A stretch of 64,000 nt of DNA from Plotosus lineatus (Eukaryota > Chordata > Actinopteri > Siluriformes > Plotosidae): contig CM045729.1 of NCBI GenBank assembly GCA_024760905.1, positions 44,748,580 to 44,812,579 of the forward strand, in the 5' to 3' direction. Under the pieces are notes generated by a model. That model made no database searches and had not been told where the DNA came from. It saw only the letters and a program-made list of their open reading frames with translations. This document shows, in pieces, positions 1 to 14,482 of the stretch. A program made the translations under genes and the position numbers. Every line of letters begins with the position of its first letter. The stretch's first letter is position 1.

Positions 1-463
1 TTTCGCAATAATAATGTGCACATAAAACGTTTGAATGATTTTGAAATTATTTTGAGAAAATACGTGACTGATTTACGAAAAGAGATTTCTTTATTTTTGC
101 CAAACAGCCGCAAAACAATCGCAAATTACTTGCAAATCAGTTGTAAAAATTTGTTGCATGACCTTCGCATGACTTTCTGCAATATAAGTATTTAAAATGC
201 AAAACATTGTGATGAGAAATTCAAAATTTGCAAAAAAAATTGCAAAAAAGTGAATTTGCATCAGTTTCTTTTCTATTGCACTTCTACTGTGTTCACCCCT
301 GTGTAATCCCTTAAGATTATAAATATGGCATATGAAACATTTGCATTAAAGTAAAAGTAAGATGATGTGATAGTGTTTCATGAAACACCTAAAATCAGGT
401 GAACGGAGATAAATACATTCCCTAAAGTAGGGCATGGTTGTAGATCATTTGTTATGGTCTTAC
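1..463. other. lrp2 intron 3' of window exon 40
   Basis: AT-rich intron. Bases 60-200 share short runs with 23870-24020 in the opposite direction (see findings). No coding signal seen. Confidence 0.7.
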
Positions 464-607
464 TGAGCCCCTGTTCCTCTGGGTCCCAAATGTAGTCCAG
501 AGCTTGAATGTGTTCAGCATTATCAATATAATCTGAGTACTGCTTTGACAACAGGTTATAGCGGCGGATTCGCACATTATCAGGCAACAGCAGCACTGGA
601 GGATTGC
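464..607 (-). CDS. lrp2: lrp2 window exon 40: start of propeller 8
   Basis: 48 codons, phase 1 to 1: [20 protein letters not shown], then [15 protein letters not shown]. This opens the last propeller, which continues below position 1. Donor GTAAGA. Confidence 0.95.
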
Positions 608-3600
608 CTGAGAGAAGGAATAAACACTTGGCATTACAGATAGATAATAAACTCAAAATAAACACTGACAAGAGTCCAAAACACAGAATCCCTCACTTTC
701 CGTGGTTAAGTGGGACCGAGATCTCCCCGCGAATTCCACGAAGTAGGATCAGACCCCCCCGCCCACTGACATATATGTACATGCATATGTGTATATAATA
801 TCAATAAATACATATACAACACTATAAATGCTTATAATAACAATTAAACATTCAAAACTAATGCACAAGATGTAAATAAAATATAAATACACACACTCAG
901 ATGCACACCTCACACAAAATTGTAAGTACTGTAGTTTGTTTGGGTTTTTTTTTTTGCATAATTGGCCTTCTTTTGCAGCATTTTCCTTATTTTTTAATTC
1001 GATGAATATTTAAAAAAACAAAAAACATAATTCACTGAAGCTGCATGAATTGAACCATGAAATGCATAATAGTGCGATGTTTCTGCAAACAATAGAGTCT
1101 GGATTGTGGCCATGATTTAATTAATATGTTCTCATGCCTTACTAACTTATGGCCACAAATGATTTATCTTATTTCACATCGAAGTAACTCATGGACATAA
1201 ACTAATAAATGACTGGACTCATGGCCAAGAATTCTTCTTTTTCATCTGGTCCCTGTTAGGGATCGCCACAGTGGATCATCTTTCTCCATCACGCTCTGTT
1301 CTCTGCACCCCTTTTCTTCACACAAATCAACTGTCTAAATGTGACCCGCTCCAGCATATTATGGATTAATTTGAAAGGAACTGTTTTGAGAAAGAAGCAA
1401 AGTAAGTTGAAAATGGCTTACCTGGCAAAAATGCGAAAAATACATCCATTAAAGCATAATCTTATTCGATATGACTAAATTAAAATATCCTTAAACGCAA
1501 TCCATCCATGCTAAAATGTCGGTTCCATGTCCAAATCTTTGTGGACAATGGAAATATCCAGTTATTTTGCAGATTTTTTTGAAGCACATAATTCAACCTT
1601 CGAGTTGGGCCAACATTTGGAAATTTTATTGTATATGAAAATATTTTTCAAGGTGAGAAACCTATTTACATTGTACAGTGATGCTGTTGCTGTTAGATAT
1701 GAAATATCCGTCTTCAAGATATTTGGAGTTCAACGTTAGTTTAGATGTAGACAGAGAAGTTAAAATAAAAATATGGATGAGTGATGTCAACTAAACATGT
1801 AGTTATCACCTGCATTGCTTACCTTCAGCAGCACATTCAGTCCCATGCTGTGGTCCAACAGAGCGAAATCCCTCAGCACAGAAGCACTCATAACTGCCCT
1901 TAGTATTTCTGCACAACTGGGGACAAGTGCCATAGAGTTCACACTCATTCACATCTGTAGAGAAACAGATGGAGTCAAAACATGTTAGAATTCAGAGGAA
2001 ATGTCCTACTGAACATGCCAGATGTGATTATAATAAGGTGTCTTGTATAATAGATTTTCACCGAGCGTATGGTAGATGTTGTTGCTGAATAATGCCTGAG
2101 ACTCAACATAGAGAGATGGATTTTATTCAACAATATTCACCTCCGCATCAGTGAATAATAAAACTAAAATTACATTTTTGTAGTTTACCTATTTACTTGC
2201 ATTTTAAAAATCATGACAGAAGCATGAGCTCAGAATTTACAGATAAGCAGGTGCATAAGAACTGTGGGCGGTGGTGGCCTGGTGGTATAGGGCAGTGGTC
2301 CCCAACATTTTTATCACCGCGGACTGGTCAACGCTTGACATTTTTACCGCGGCCCGGGGTGGGGGTGGGGGTGTGTAGCTTGTTTATATTGTAAATATAA
2401 TACCCCGCCCTTGCCCAGAGTCAGCTGAGATGTGCGCCAGCCTCCCTAATTAGGATTAAGCGTTACATTTTTAATCGAGCTCGAACTCGTCTTAAAAAAA
2501 AAAAAACACACAAACAAAAAACCCCCCACAGGTGTACCAGCTGGGAGAATGAGGGCTCAGGCTCAGTCTCACCCGAAATCCCCACTATTATTTCAAACAT
2601 GTCCAACTCGCCTCTTTTCATGTGCCGTCCCCTTGTGGGTTACATTTTAGCGCTCAAAAGACCAACATGTAACCAAGAGAATCCGGTCATTTTCAAAATA
2701 AAAGTTTATTCAAAAACAAAAGATTGTTCAGACTCAGATAATAAATAAATCCAAAATAAATAATTATTTCTTGTGCGGCCCGGTACCAATTGAGCCACGG
2801 ACTGGTACCGGGGGTTGGGGACCACTGGTATAGGGCGTTGGATCGCTGATCCTAAGGTTGGGGGTTCGAGTCCCACTCTCCACAAGGTTGTCTCTAACAC
2901 CCCCCCTCCCCTTCCTCCGCAGCTAACTGGGTTATCAAAGGCGGGCCATGTCTCTCACTGTCTATAGTGTGAGGTTCATGTAAAAGAACCATTGCTGACT
3001 TTCGTAAAGAGTAGCTGCCAAGCCGTCAACGTGTTTCTGTCCCTTGCTAAAGGGATGTGTCAGGAAGGGCATCCGACATAAAAATCTATGCCAAGTCAAA
3101 CGTGTGAATCATTCACTGTAGTGACCCCTGATAAAGGGAGAAACCCGAAAGGAAATCTCATTTCAGGTGCATAAGAACTGTGTAAGTACAACTCTATGAT
3201 CGTTTAAGTTTAGAGTTTTATATTAAAATGAGATTTCCATAGATTGCTCTCATTTATTTTAATTTGGAACTGCCATGTTTTTGGACTGTGAGAGAAAACC
3301 CATGCAAGCACGTGGAGAACATACAAACTCCACATAGAAATGCCCAAGCTGGGCCTCAATCCCAGGACCTTCTTGCTGTGAGGTGAATGTGCTAACCACT
3401 ATGCCACCGTGCCTGCCACCTAATACAGTACAGTCGGCCCGCTACTTACGAAAGCCTCTGAATATGAAAAATCCAGGTTACGAAAACATTTTCCTAAATT
3501 TTCGTCCTCTTTTTATGAAAACAACCTGTTTTTACGAAAAGCGCCAAACACACCATTAAAAAATTCAAACACGCCATTCAAAAATTCAAACAATGCGCGA

Positions 3601-3861
3601 GTTGCTCTCTCATTGGCTGTCTCCCAACATCCCGCCCCGCTGGCCTCCCATTGGCCAGGAGGCAGCTGAACTGTCCCCATACTTTCTGTACCCATACTTC
3701 CTGTTTGTCACACGCATGAGAGATGAGAATTGAACAGGAATGTTGGCTCATAAGTTTATTTTGCGATTTATTTATTATGATTGATCATTGCAGTGTTATA
3801 TTTCGTTATCCATCATGGATCCGGAAAATACAGAAAAGCAAAAATACAGTGTGAGAGAGAC

Positions 3862-3902
<41 letters not shown>

Positions 3903-4842
3903 GAGAGATAGAGAGAGACAGTGTTGTGTGTGTGTGTATGTGCATTAATAAAAAATGTTTAATAATGGTTTAATTAATAAATATGTTAATAAAATGGTTT
4001 AATATATAAGTAAATGTTTAAATGGTTTAATAAAAAAATTAATTTTAATATTTCACACAAAATTAGTGTAGTTTTATCATTTTTCAAGGGTTTATGGGGT
4101 AGTCTTGGGAGCCTTGGAACGAATCTTGTTTTTTACATGTAAAATGCACCTCTACTTACGAAAACTCCAGACTACGAAAAAGGCTCTGGAACAGATTAAT
4201 TTTGTAAGTAGAGTGCCGACTGTATATCGAGAAAAAAAAAAAAGTTAAAAAAAGATTCCCACAGTACTTTTAGAAACCGATGTTAAATGGATTGCAATTC
4301 TGATCTGAGTGCTGTGGTTGGTATGGATGGGCTACTCACCCTCACAGGAGTTCCTGTTTTCCTCTCTTGCTTTGTAGCCCTGCTTACAGGAACAAATAAA
4401 ACCTCCTCCTGTCAAATTGGTGCAGTTATGTTCACAAATATTCTCACTGCAAGAGCGCCCACTACCACTGTCTAATACAGAGAAAAACAGAAAAACACAT
4501 GGATCAATATTTACCCCATGACAGTGATACAGTATTTGATGATTGGTCACTGGGATAATGTTTTAACATCATATGATACAAAGGCTGGTCTGTAAATATG
4601 TATGTGCAGGACGGGGATTATCGTTACGCACTACAGCCCAACTCATCTGTCTGGTCTCCACAGTCATCGTAGTCATCACAGACGTACTGTAGAGGAATGC
4701 ACTGACTGTTCCCACATTTAAACTCATCTGTACTACACGGAACGTGGGTTGGAGTTACACCTGAAATGAAAAGAGAAACCCATGATGAGCCATTACAGAG
4801 GTCTTCACTGCATAAAAATATGTAGGAAATATAAGGCCAGAG

Positions 4843-4900
<58 letters not shown>

Positions 4901-7900
4901 CTCTGCTCAGCCAGATTTATTGTAAATTCACACACCAACATGATACAATTCTCACGTCTTTGAAGGTCAGAATGCAGCTGTGATTCAGTAGCCGTATTAA
5001 TGTTCGATAATCTCTGTTCAACTGTGTGGCGAGACAGTTGGACGCCCGATACCATGCGTTTTAGTTTGTCGTTTGCAGGAGACAAGATTTCAACAACATC
5101 ACTGAGGCATTTTTTTAGGCCGTGGCTACCTGTACGGATTTATTTTATGCTATTCATACGGCAATCCTTATGCGCAATGCACTGATGCGCCACCTACTGG
5201 AAATGAGGTTAATCATTCTGCTGAATGTTTAGCAGACGATACCCATACTGCACCATACTGAATATATTTTTTGCAAATCATACATTTTGCACACTAGTAA
5301 TAATACTGGTAAAATGTTTGTTTAACCAGTGGGATGTCCATACGTCAAAGCATATTCCAAGGGCTAATTTTCTGCGGGCGTGCTCCTGTTGATACGGATT
5401 TGAACTTTTTGCCCCATGGATGCAGTGCAATTCTAAACTTTATAGCGGGATTGAATACCCACTTAGTCTTCTTCGCCAACTGTTTGATAGCATTTCGATT
5501 GTACGTGTCCTTCTTTAATACAATTGAATGTAGTGATGCTGTTGGAACAACTGAATGTGTTTTTCAAGCTCTTCTACTGATGAAAATTTATCCCCGACAT
5601 GGAACGCATGTTCTCCCGTTGCCATTTTGACCACGTGACTCTTGTCAGCTCACGCATGTGCGAAATCTCATTTTCGAGATGCCGTACGAATAGAAAAACC
5701 TCGTAGGAATACGGTGCCGTACGGGCAGTTACTCTCCTTCGTTGTATGGCTTTTTTGCCCGTGCAATGTTCCAAGCCAGATGATACGAGGCAATTGTTGC
5801 GGTCTCTGAGCACTTCGTAAATTTTGGGGAAAACTCGATCTACTTTTCTGCTTGACTTTTCAAAGTGAACAACTTGTGCTTGCAAAGTTCAGTCCCATTT
5901 GGAAACTCCTGGTGTGTGGAATGAGTTGAAGTGGGACTGGAAATTTGAAGTTTTGAAATGCACTAATGACGCCTGCCATATAAGACAGAATGGCTTTCCA
6001 TTACGTTCATAAGAAAAAAAAAACCCTCTCATTCTGTTAAAAACATCCCGTGTTCATCTTCATATTTTTGTTTTGCATTTTTTTACTGCTATTTTAAGAG
6101 CGAACTTGACACAAATTGTTTACTTAAAATGATCTTGCCCATACAAGGAAGCTTTGTGGTATTTTCATCTCACTCACATACGCATTTCACGAAAATACCG
6201 TATTGAACTCAAGTGAAGTGAACCCGCAAAATAAAATAAAAAAACATAAACACAAACTTCAACATGAATATAAGAAACCAGACAAAGAGCCACATAAGGC
6301 TCGAGAGCCGCGGGTTGGCCACTCCTGCTCTCAGGTTTTACCAACGATTTTGTTAACTTAATAGTATCTGTCCTTTTGCAGTAAATCTGTACTCACAATG
6401 CTCCTGTTGTTCATCTGTTCCATCCCCACAGTCATCCACTGAGTTGCAGAGTTCATGGCTGTAGATACAGCGGTTATTGTCACAGCGGAAGCGGAAAGGG
6501 GGCTCACACGGGATATCCACTGAAGAAAAATTTATTAATTTTATTAGTTATTGTTTTCACTTTGTAAAAATATTAAACATATACAGTGGTACCTCACCTT
6601 ACGATAGTCCCAGCAAATGAAAAATCCAGGTTACGAAAAACATTTTCCAAAATTTTTTGTCTCTGTCTATGAAACAAGTTCTCCTTACAAAAGACAAGTT
6701 CTCCTTATCTTATAACATCCCGCCCCGCTGGCCTCCCATTGGCTAGCAGGGATGACGCAGCTCCCTCCCATTGGCTATCTCTCAACATCCTGCCCTGCTG
6801 GCCTCCCATTGGCTAGGAGGGATTACGCAGCTCCCTCCCATTGGCTATTATGGAGCTGCATCTCCCATAATGCTTTTCATGTCAAGGACAGAGTTACTGT
6901 TTTTTGACTCAGGCTTTTAACCTTCCATAAATATTTGTAAGATTCTAACTCTGCTCAGAAGACATGGTCAACACACGTGCGTGTGATTTCTGGGGCGAGT
7001 GAAAAGAGGAAACGGGCTTGTGATATTGCAAAGGAATATGGCCAAAGTCGTTTACCATCGGTACGATATTAAAGCAGAAGGAGGTCTTAAAAGGTATACT
7101 TTTATAATTTTTAAAGGGTTTATGGGGTAGTATTGGGTGCCATTATAATCCCATTACATGTAGTTCATTACATGTGGTTCAATTTATGAAAAATCCAGGT
7201 TAAGAAAAAAGGCTTTGGAACGGATTAATTTTGTAAAGTGAGGTTCCACTGTATTAAACATTTTATCAAAAATAAATAATAATGGTCTCTCACAGCAGAG
7301 ATGAAGTTCTTCATCTGATCTGTCTCCACAGTCATTGTCCCCATCACACCTCCAGTGCAGCTGAACACATACATGATTCTTACACTCGAACAGGAAGGGA
7401 GGGCAGTATGTGCCATTCGGATAACGAGGTGCTGTGAAGGGTGCAGAAAATATCAGCATACCTACAGACTTTATATTATTTATTTATTTATTTATTTCAT
7501 CATTGATCAATCTATTCATTTTCCAAACCACTTAAATCAGGGTCACGGGGAGGCTGATGCCCATCTCACCTGACACTGGACGAGGGTGGGGTAGACCCTG
7601 GACAGGTCACCAGGCCATCACAGGGCCAACACTCACACAAGCATTCACACCTATGGGCGATTTGGAACAGCCAATTAACACACTATGAATGTTTTTGGAA
7701 TGTGGGAGGAAACCAGAGAACCTGGAGGAAACCCACGCAAACACGGGGAGAAACTCCACACAGAAACACTCAAGATGGTACTTGAACCCAGGGCCTTCTT
7801 GCTATGAAGCGACATCCTACCTACCTACCCACCCATCCAGGTCCCATCCATGACACATGATGCTGCCACATGCCATTTAAAGAAAAGCTGTGCATGCACA

Positions 7901-10900
7901 TTTGGGGTTGACCTCAGAGGGAAAGCGTGATCCACTCCTTCTGCAAATGAGCTCACAGACATCTATAATTGGATCACTATAAATAACAGGAAAGTGAGAG
8001 AATGCCATCCCATCATTTCACGAGAGCACAGATAGCTAACTATGAACTCCTACAATTATCAACTCCTGGTCATATATGGTTGTTGTATTAACCTGGATCT
8101 GAACCGACAAATCTCCAGGTTGATTGACCCGCAGCTTGTCAATTCGGCACTCAAAAGCCCAATTTAAATATTTATTCTGTCTGTATGTTTATGTGCAAAA
8201 ATGGGACCTATTATGTTTCAATTTGTATTATTTGAATAACAGTTTTCATTCATCCATTCATTCATTCATTTTCTGAGCCGCTTAATCCTAATTAGGGTCT
8301 TGGGGAGGCTGGTGCCATGTCAGTCGATTCTGGGCGAGGGCGGGGTACACACTGGATATCAATAGTGTTCATATATTTCCCCCAAAAAATTAAGTAATTC
8401 CCATTCATTTTCTAGATTTAAATCTAATAGACTTTGTTAAATATACAGTGCACCAACTTCTGCTCTTACATAGTGAACATCTGTATTAAATATGAAGCTA
8501 TTTGTGATGTAGCAATAATAGTGAGGCTAATTAAAGATAAAGAATAATAAATCTGGCATTTTTATGAATCAATGTTGATGTAGCATGAATATAGAAGGAA
8601 GAATATTTTATCTGCTGTGGTTTGTGGTTTAAGAAGACAGAGTGTAAATTATACAGCATGAACCACCACTGAAATGGACTTTTTTAAAGGAAGTGAAGCG
8701 CATTAAGTGTATGAGATTAATAAAGATTAATGGGAAAGGAACACCATTGAAAGAATCCTGTCAAAACAGCACTATTATTACTTACACTGAAAAATTTGCA
8801 TTAGATAGGGAAATGTTTAGATAGATTTTCACAAGTGTGTGTCAAAAATGCACATTAATAATTTAGTGGTATCTGCTTAAAAAAGGGCTTCCGGCCAGGA
8901 GAAGTGTAAAAGAAAGAGGAGGAACTCACGGCAGGATGTCTCATCCGTGAAATCCAAGCAGTCCGCATTGCCATCACATTTGGAGCGTTCAGAGATGCAG
9001 TGACCACTATCACACTGAAAATGCCCAGGATGGCAGGTCCGCAACTCTGAAACACAGATACAGCCAGAAGCGTGAGTCTTCATACGCCAACCTCCGGTTC
9101 ATGCATACAGGATAAAAACACTGCTGAGGCAAGCAGCACTGGGTCACACAGCCTGTGCCATTTCCCTCGCATCCTGGAGGATAGATTTAGACAATGTTCT
9201 CACTGGGATAGAAAGCTGGCAGCGTCCTCTTCGCTCTCTTGCAGGAAGCGTGAGAGACCTGTGTGGTAGAACTAAGCATTTAGTATTTTTCTTGCCTAAA
9301 TCATAGAACGCTGGGAAATTGAGGTAAACTCATGCAATGTTCATAATTTCATTCTGTCATCAAGTTAGACTCTGATATATATATATATATACTAGTCCTT
9401 CTCAAAAAATTTGCATATTGTGATAAAGTTCATTATTTTCTGTAATGTACTGATCAATATTAAACTTTCATATATTTTAGATTCATTGCACACCAACTGA
9501 AATATTTCAGGTCTTTTATTGTTTTAATACTGATGATTTTAGTATACAGCTCATGAAAACCCAAAATTCCTATCTCAAAAAATTAGCATATCATGAAAAG
9601 GTAGTCTAAACGAGCTATTAACCTAATCATCTGAATCAACCAATTAACTCTAAACACCTGCAAAAGATTCCTGAGGCTTTTAAAAACTCCCAGCCTGGTT
9701 CATTACTCAAAACCACAATCATGGATAAGACTGCCGACCTGACTGCTGTCCAGAAGGCCATCACTGACACCCTCGAGCAAGAGGGTAAGACACAGAAAGA
9801 AATCTCTGCGCGAATAGGCTGTTCCCAGAGTGCTGTATCAAGGCACCTCAGTGGGACGTCTGTGGGAAGGAAAAAGTGAAAGAAGGGCCGATTCCAGACC
9901 TTGGGGGACCTGTAGAAGCAGTGGACTGAGTCTGGAGTAGAAACATCCAGAGCCACCGTACAGTGGATGCAGGAAATGGGCTACAGGTGCCGCATTCCCC
10001 AGGTCAAGCCACTTTTGAACCAGAAACAGCGGCAGAAGCGCCTGACCTGGGCTACAGAGAAGCAGCACTGGACTGTTGCTCAGTGGTCCAAAGTACTTTT
10101 TTCGGTTGAAAGTAAATTTTGCATGTCATTCGGAAATCAAGGTGCCAGAGTCTGGAGGAAGACTGGGGAGAAGGAAATGCCAAAATGCCTGAAGTCCAGT
10201 GTCAAGTACCCACATTCAGTGATGGTCTGAGGTGCCATGTCAGCTGCTGGTGTTGGTCCACTGTGTTTTATCAAGGGCAGGGTCAATGCAGCGAGCTATC
10301 AGGAGATTTTGGAGCACTTCCTGCTTCCATCTGCTGAAAAGCTTTATGGAGATGAAGATTTCATTTTCAGCACGACCTGGCACCTGCTCACAGTGCCAAA
10401 ACCACTGCTAAATGGTTTACTGACCATGGTATTACTGTGCTCAATTGGCCTGCCAACTCTCCTGACCTGAACCCCATAGAGAATCTGTGGGATATTGTGA
10501 AGAGAAAGTTGAGAGACACCAGACCCAACACTGTGGATGAGCTTAAGGCCGCTATCGAAGCATCCTGGGCCTCCATAACACCTCAGCAGTGCCACAGGCT
10601 GATTGCCTCCATGCCACGCCGCATTGAAGCAGTCAATTCTGCAAAAGGATTCCCGACCAAGTATTGAGTGCATAACTGAACATAATTATTTGAAGGTTGA
10701 CTTTTTTGTATTAAAAACACTTTTTTTAATGGTCGGATGAAATATGCTAATTTTTTGAGATAAGGATTTTTGGTTTTCTTTCCTTGTTTGTCAAAATCAT
10801 CAGTATTAAAACAATAAAAGAGCTGAAATATTTCAGTTGGTGTGTAATGAATCTAAAATATATGAAAGTTTAATCTTTATCAGTACATTACAGAAAATAA

Positions 10901-10962
10901 TGAACTTTATCACAATATGCTAATTTTTTGAGAAGGACTAGTATGTATATATGTGTGTGTGT

Positions 10963-11001
<39 letters not shown>

Positions 11002-12689
11002 TGTATATCTCAGTAACATATTTGTTTAATACTCTTACAGACCCATTCATTGTGTACGGATAATAGTAAGTATTTGGTTGAATAATTTATTTTTGTGTAA
11101 TTCCCTGTGAATACCTCATGGTTAATGCATTCTCATCGCACAAACTGCTTTCCTTTGTAAAACCAGAATTCAAAAGTGCTCATGCATGATGCAACATGAT
11201 TCGGGAGTAAATAATTATTCAGCCATTAATTATATAGCATATAGAACCACTAAAAAGTGTAAAAGATGGTTTTGCATCAGCAGTTCAGGAGAAAGTCTGA
11301 GAATGAGGCTGCTACGCCCACCACTGTACCCCTGCCAGACAAACAAAGAAGCTCGGCTCACCACAGTCCCTTTCATCCGAGTTATCCTCACAGTCGTTGT
11401 CATGGTCACACACCCAGCGTTCAGGAATGCAGCGAAGGTTGTCACAGCGATACTCGCTCTCTGTGCATGCTCGAGGATCTGCAGAGGTACAAAACTTGTG
11501 TCAAACTTTCACACACACACACACACACACGCGCGCACTACAAACATATGTTCGAATCTGTATATGTATATTCAGACATGTTCATTAATAATTCGAGTTT
11601 AGAATTAATTTTTTTTAATTGGTTTTCTATATTCTATTAAAATATACTGCAAAAGTATCCTGATTAAAAACAAAAAACAAAAACATTACACTATGTATTA
11701 TTCAGCCAGACGCATTATACAGACACTGGAACATCCAAAATTAGCTGTAGGATTGCCCAGGCCAAAGCTGCTTTTGAAATGAGGAATGCCATGAAAAGCA
11801 AAAAGATCTCTATGAACATCAGGAAGAGGGTTCTTTACACCTATGTATACCCAATACTGACATATTCTTCTGAAACATGGAATATTACCAAGCAACATCA
11901 GAAGAGACTAGATGCGAGCAGATCAGGGTGTACCCTGTCTTTGCCCAGTGTTTACTGAGATACTGAGACCCTAATGGGATTAAACTGTTTGGCCAATGAC
12001 TGAGCGAGTACAGTGAAACTAATAGGAAATGGTGTGTGCTATTAGCATAAGGGATAATTCTGCACCTACAAGTCCTGAGAGTAAAATTTGGTCCAGTGCC
12101 AACAGAAGGAAAATCAGAAGTAAAAAAAAATGAAAGCAGTACATCAGGCGATTCAGTCATTCATAAGCCAATTAAAAGTGGAGTGGTTATAAATGGCGAT
12201 ACGATGAGTTGTTTCAAATCAAGTTCAGTGAAGTGAGACTTCAGTAGCAATAGTTGATGTATGTCGCAAACTGGAAAGGGTAGAGGACACAAATCCGAAG
12301 TATATTCTACAAAGATTTACCTTCATTGTTCCTTGTTTTGATTGGGAATGCAGTATAATAGATATAATGTGTTATTATCAGGCAAAAATTATCACATGGA
12401 ATAACCCTAACCCAGAACAGTACATGTTCAATTGTTAAATACAGTTTAAAATGACTGCACTAAATCTCTCCACACACAAGCCATCCATTTAACATTGATA
12501 ACAGAGTTGGATGTGTCGTGCCTTGCTGTGTTACAGGATTAAAGGGTTATCTAATGAGACATGAGTTGTTTTACACAGCCTGCCACAGTTGTAAAGAACC
12601 CACTTCTGTTCTGAGGACCATTTTTATGAGGTGAGTTCATAGATGAATTCATTAGTAGGAGTAAAGCTCTGTACTGCAACACGGCAGCT

Positions 12690-12778
<89 letters not shown>

Positions 12779-14404
12779 GTGTAGGGGCAGACAAGTGCTG
12801 AAGAAATCAGCACCCCTTCAGTGTACTAACTCAATGATTTAGCACAGGCTCCTACTTAAAACTCATAACATTCATAGAGCTTCATCTATTTTGCTCGAGC
12901 TCCATTTCGCTGCCAGTTACTGTCTAACCTCCCTTCACTTTTCCTCCAGTCTCTCTACAATTTTTTTTTTTTTTTTTTTTTAAAGCTGACATATTCACAC
13001 ACAAAGCGGAGAACAAAATTTCAGCCAACTTACTGTTTACTATTGATCCAACTATGATATGTTATTATACTCTTGACTCTGATATTGCATGGCTTTGCTC
13101 ATTGTTTATTACTGAGTTTTTGTGTATTAGAGTAAAATTGTAGTTTTACACACCCCCAGCTTGCCATTTTTAAGGATCCCTCTTTTTTGGGAGGGTGTTC
13201 CCCATTTTCCCCCTAATTTGGTCACATCCAATTCCCACCCATCAGGTATTGTCTTCTCTATCACAGGACCACCAACCAGGGAGGGGTGAAAGCATGCACA
13301 TGCATGATCAGCTGCCAATCTCTGTGAGTGACAGGGAAGTGAGGGCTTGCCATCCCTCCCTTCCGCAAGAGCTCGGCCAATTAGCTCCTCTTGATGCCTG
13401 GTCATGGATGGCTATGGCATCAACCAAGATTCAAACGTGTGATCTCCGGATTAATAGTCACGCACCTTGTCGATGCACCACTCGAGAGCCATGGTTAAGC
13501 CATGTTCTTTTTTTTTAATATACAACAAAACTGTGTGAATTTAGACCTTGGCTGTAACTACAGCCTCACTTACACGCTAATTTAATAAACTACTTGGTCC
13601 TACTAGGGTTGTGGGGAGGCTGAAGCCTCTCTCAGCGGACATTGTGTACAGGTGTGATGTACCCTGAAAAGCCCCCCCAGACCATTGTAGAGCCAACACA
13701 CACACAACCATTCACACTCACGATCACACCTAAGGGAAATCTGGACTAACTAATCAGCCTAATGTGCAACTCTTTGGACTGTGGAAAGAAACCGGAGTAC
13801 CTGGAGGAAACTCATGCAAACTTGAGGAGACCACACAAATGCCACACATCATATCTCAACTCGAACCTTCTTCCTATGAGGCGAATGTGCTAAGCACTAC
13901 ACCACATAACTACAGCCTTTTACAGCTATTAAATGCATTATTACAATTACATCTTTGTTTTAATTATTCTGAGACTTTAAATTAAGGTGTGTGCACAATT
14001 AATGGTCAGTGCACGACAAGGATTGTAAATGTACACAATAACACGAATCCACCACATTTTTGCTATGGTAGCTTTTCTGTTTGATCAGACCAGATATTTG
14101 TCATGCTCATAACAATAGACATCGCATTTTCTATTTCCAACATATCAACTTTAACAACTCACTGTTTAATTTTTGACTAATACATCCCATTTATTGGCAG
14201 GCGCTACTGTAACAAGATAATCAGTGTTATTAATTTCACCTGTCAGTGGTTAATTTTTAATGTTAGAGCAAATCATTGTATACATGACATGGTACACTGT
14301 ACTGTTTTAAATACAGTATTTATACACCTGCACTAATAAACAGTAATACCATAATCTGTGTTAATTTCTATTACTTTTTTTAAACAGGTAAAGTATAGGT
14401 CTAG

Positions 14405-14482
<78 letters not shown>

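Noticed and set aside
2706..2900. tRNA gene suggested by GGTTCGAGTCCC
   Set aside because: The A and B boxes belong to SINE B (head split by the hAT); no cloverleaf with a proper acceptor stem can be drawn. The same applies to the other SINE heads.
11186..11640. Plus-strand open frames of 138 and 124 codons
   Set aside because: They overlap exon 33 and a CA array and show no motif; antisense shadows.
13195..13518. 107-codon open frame
   Set aside because: It lies in the SINE C copy and has no recognisable domain.
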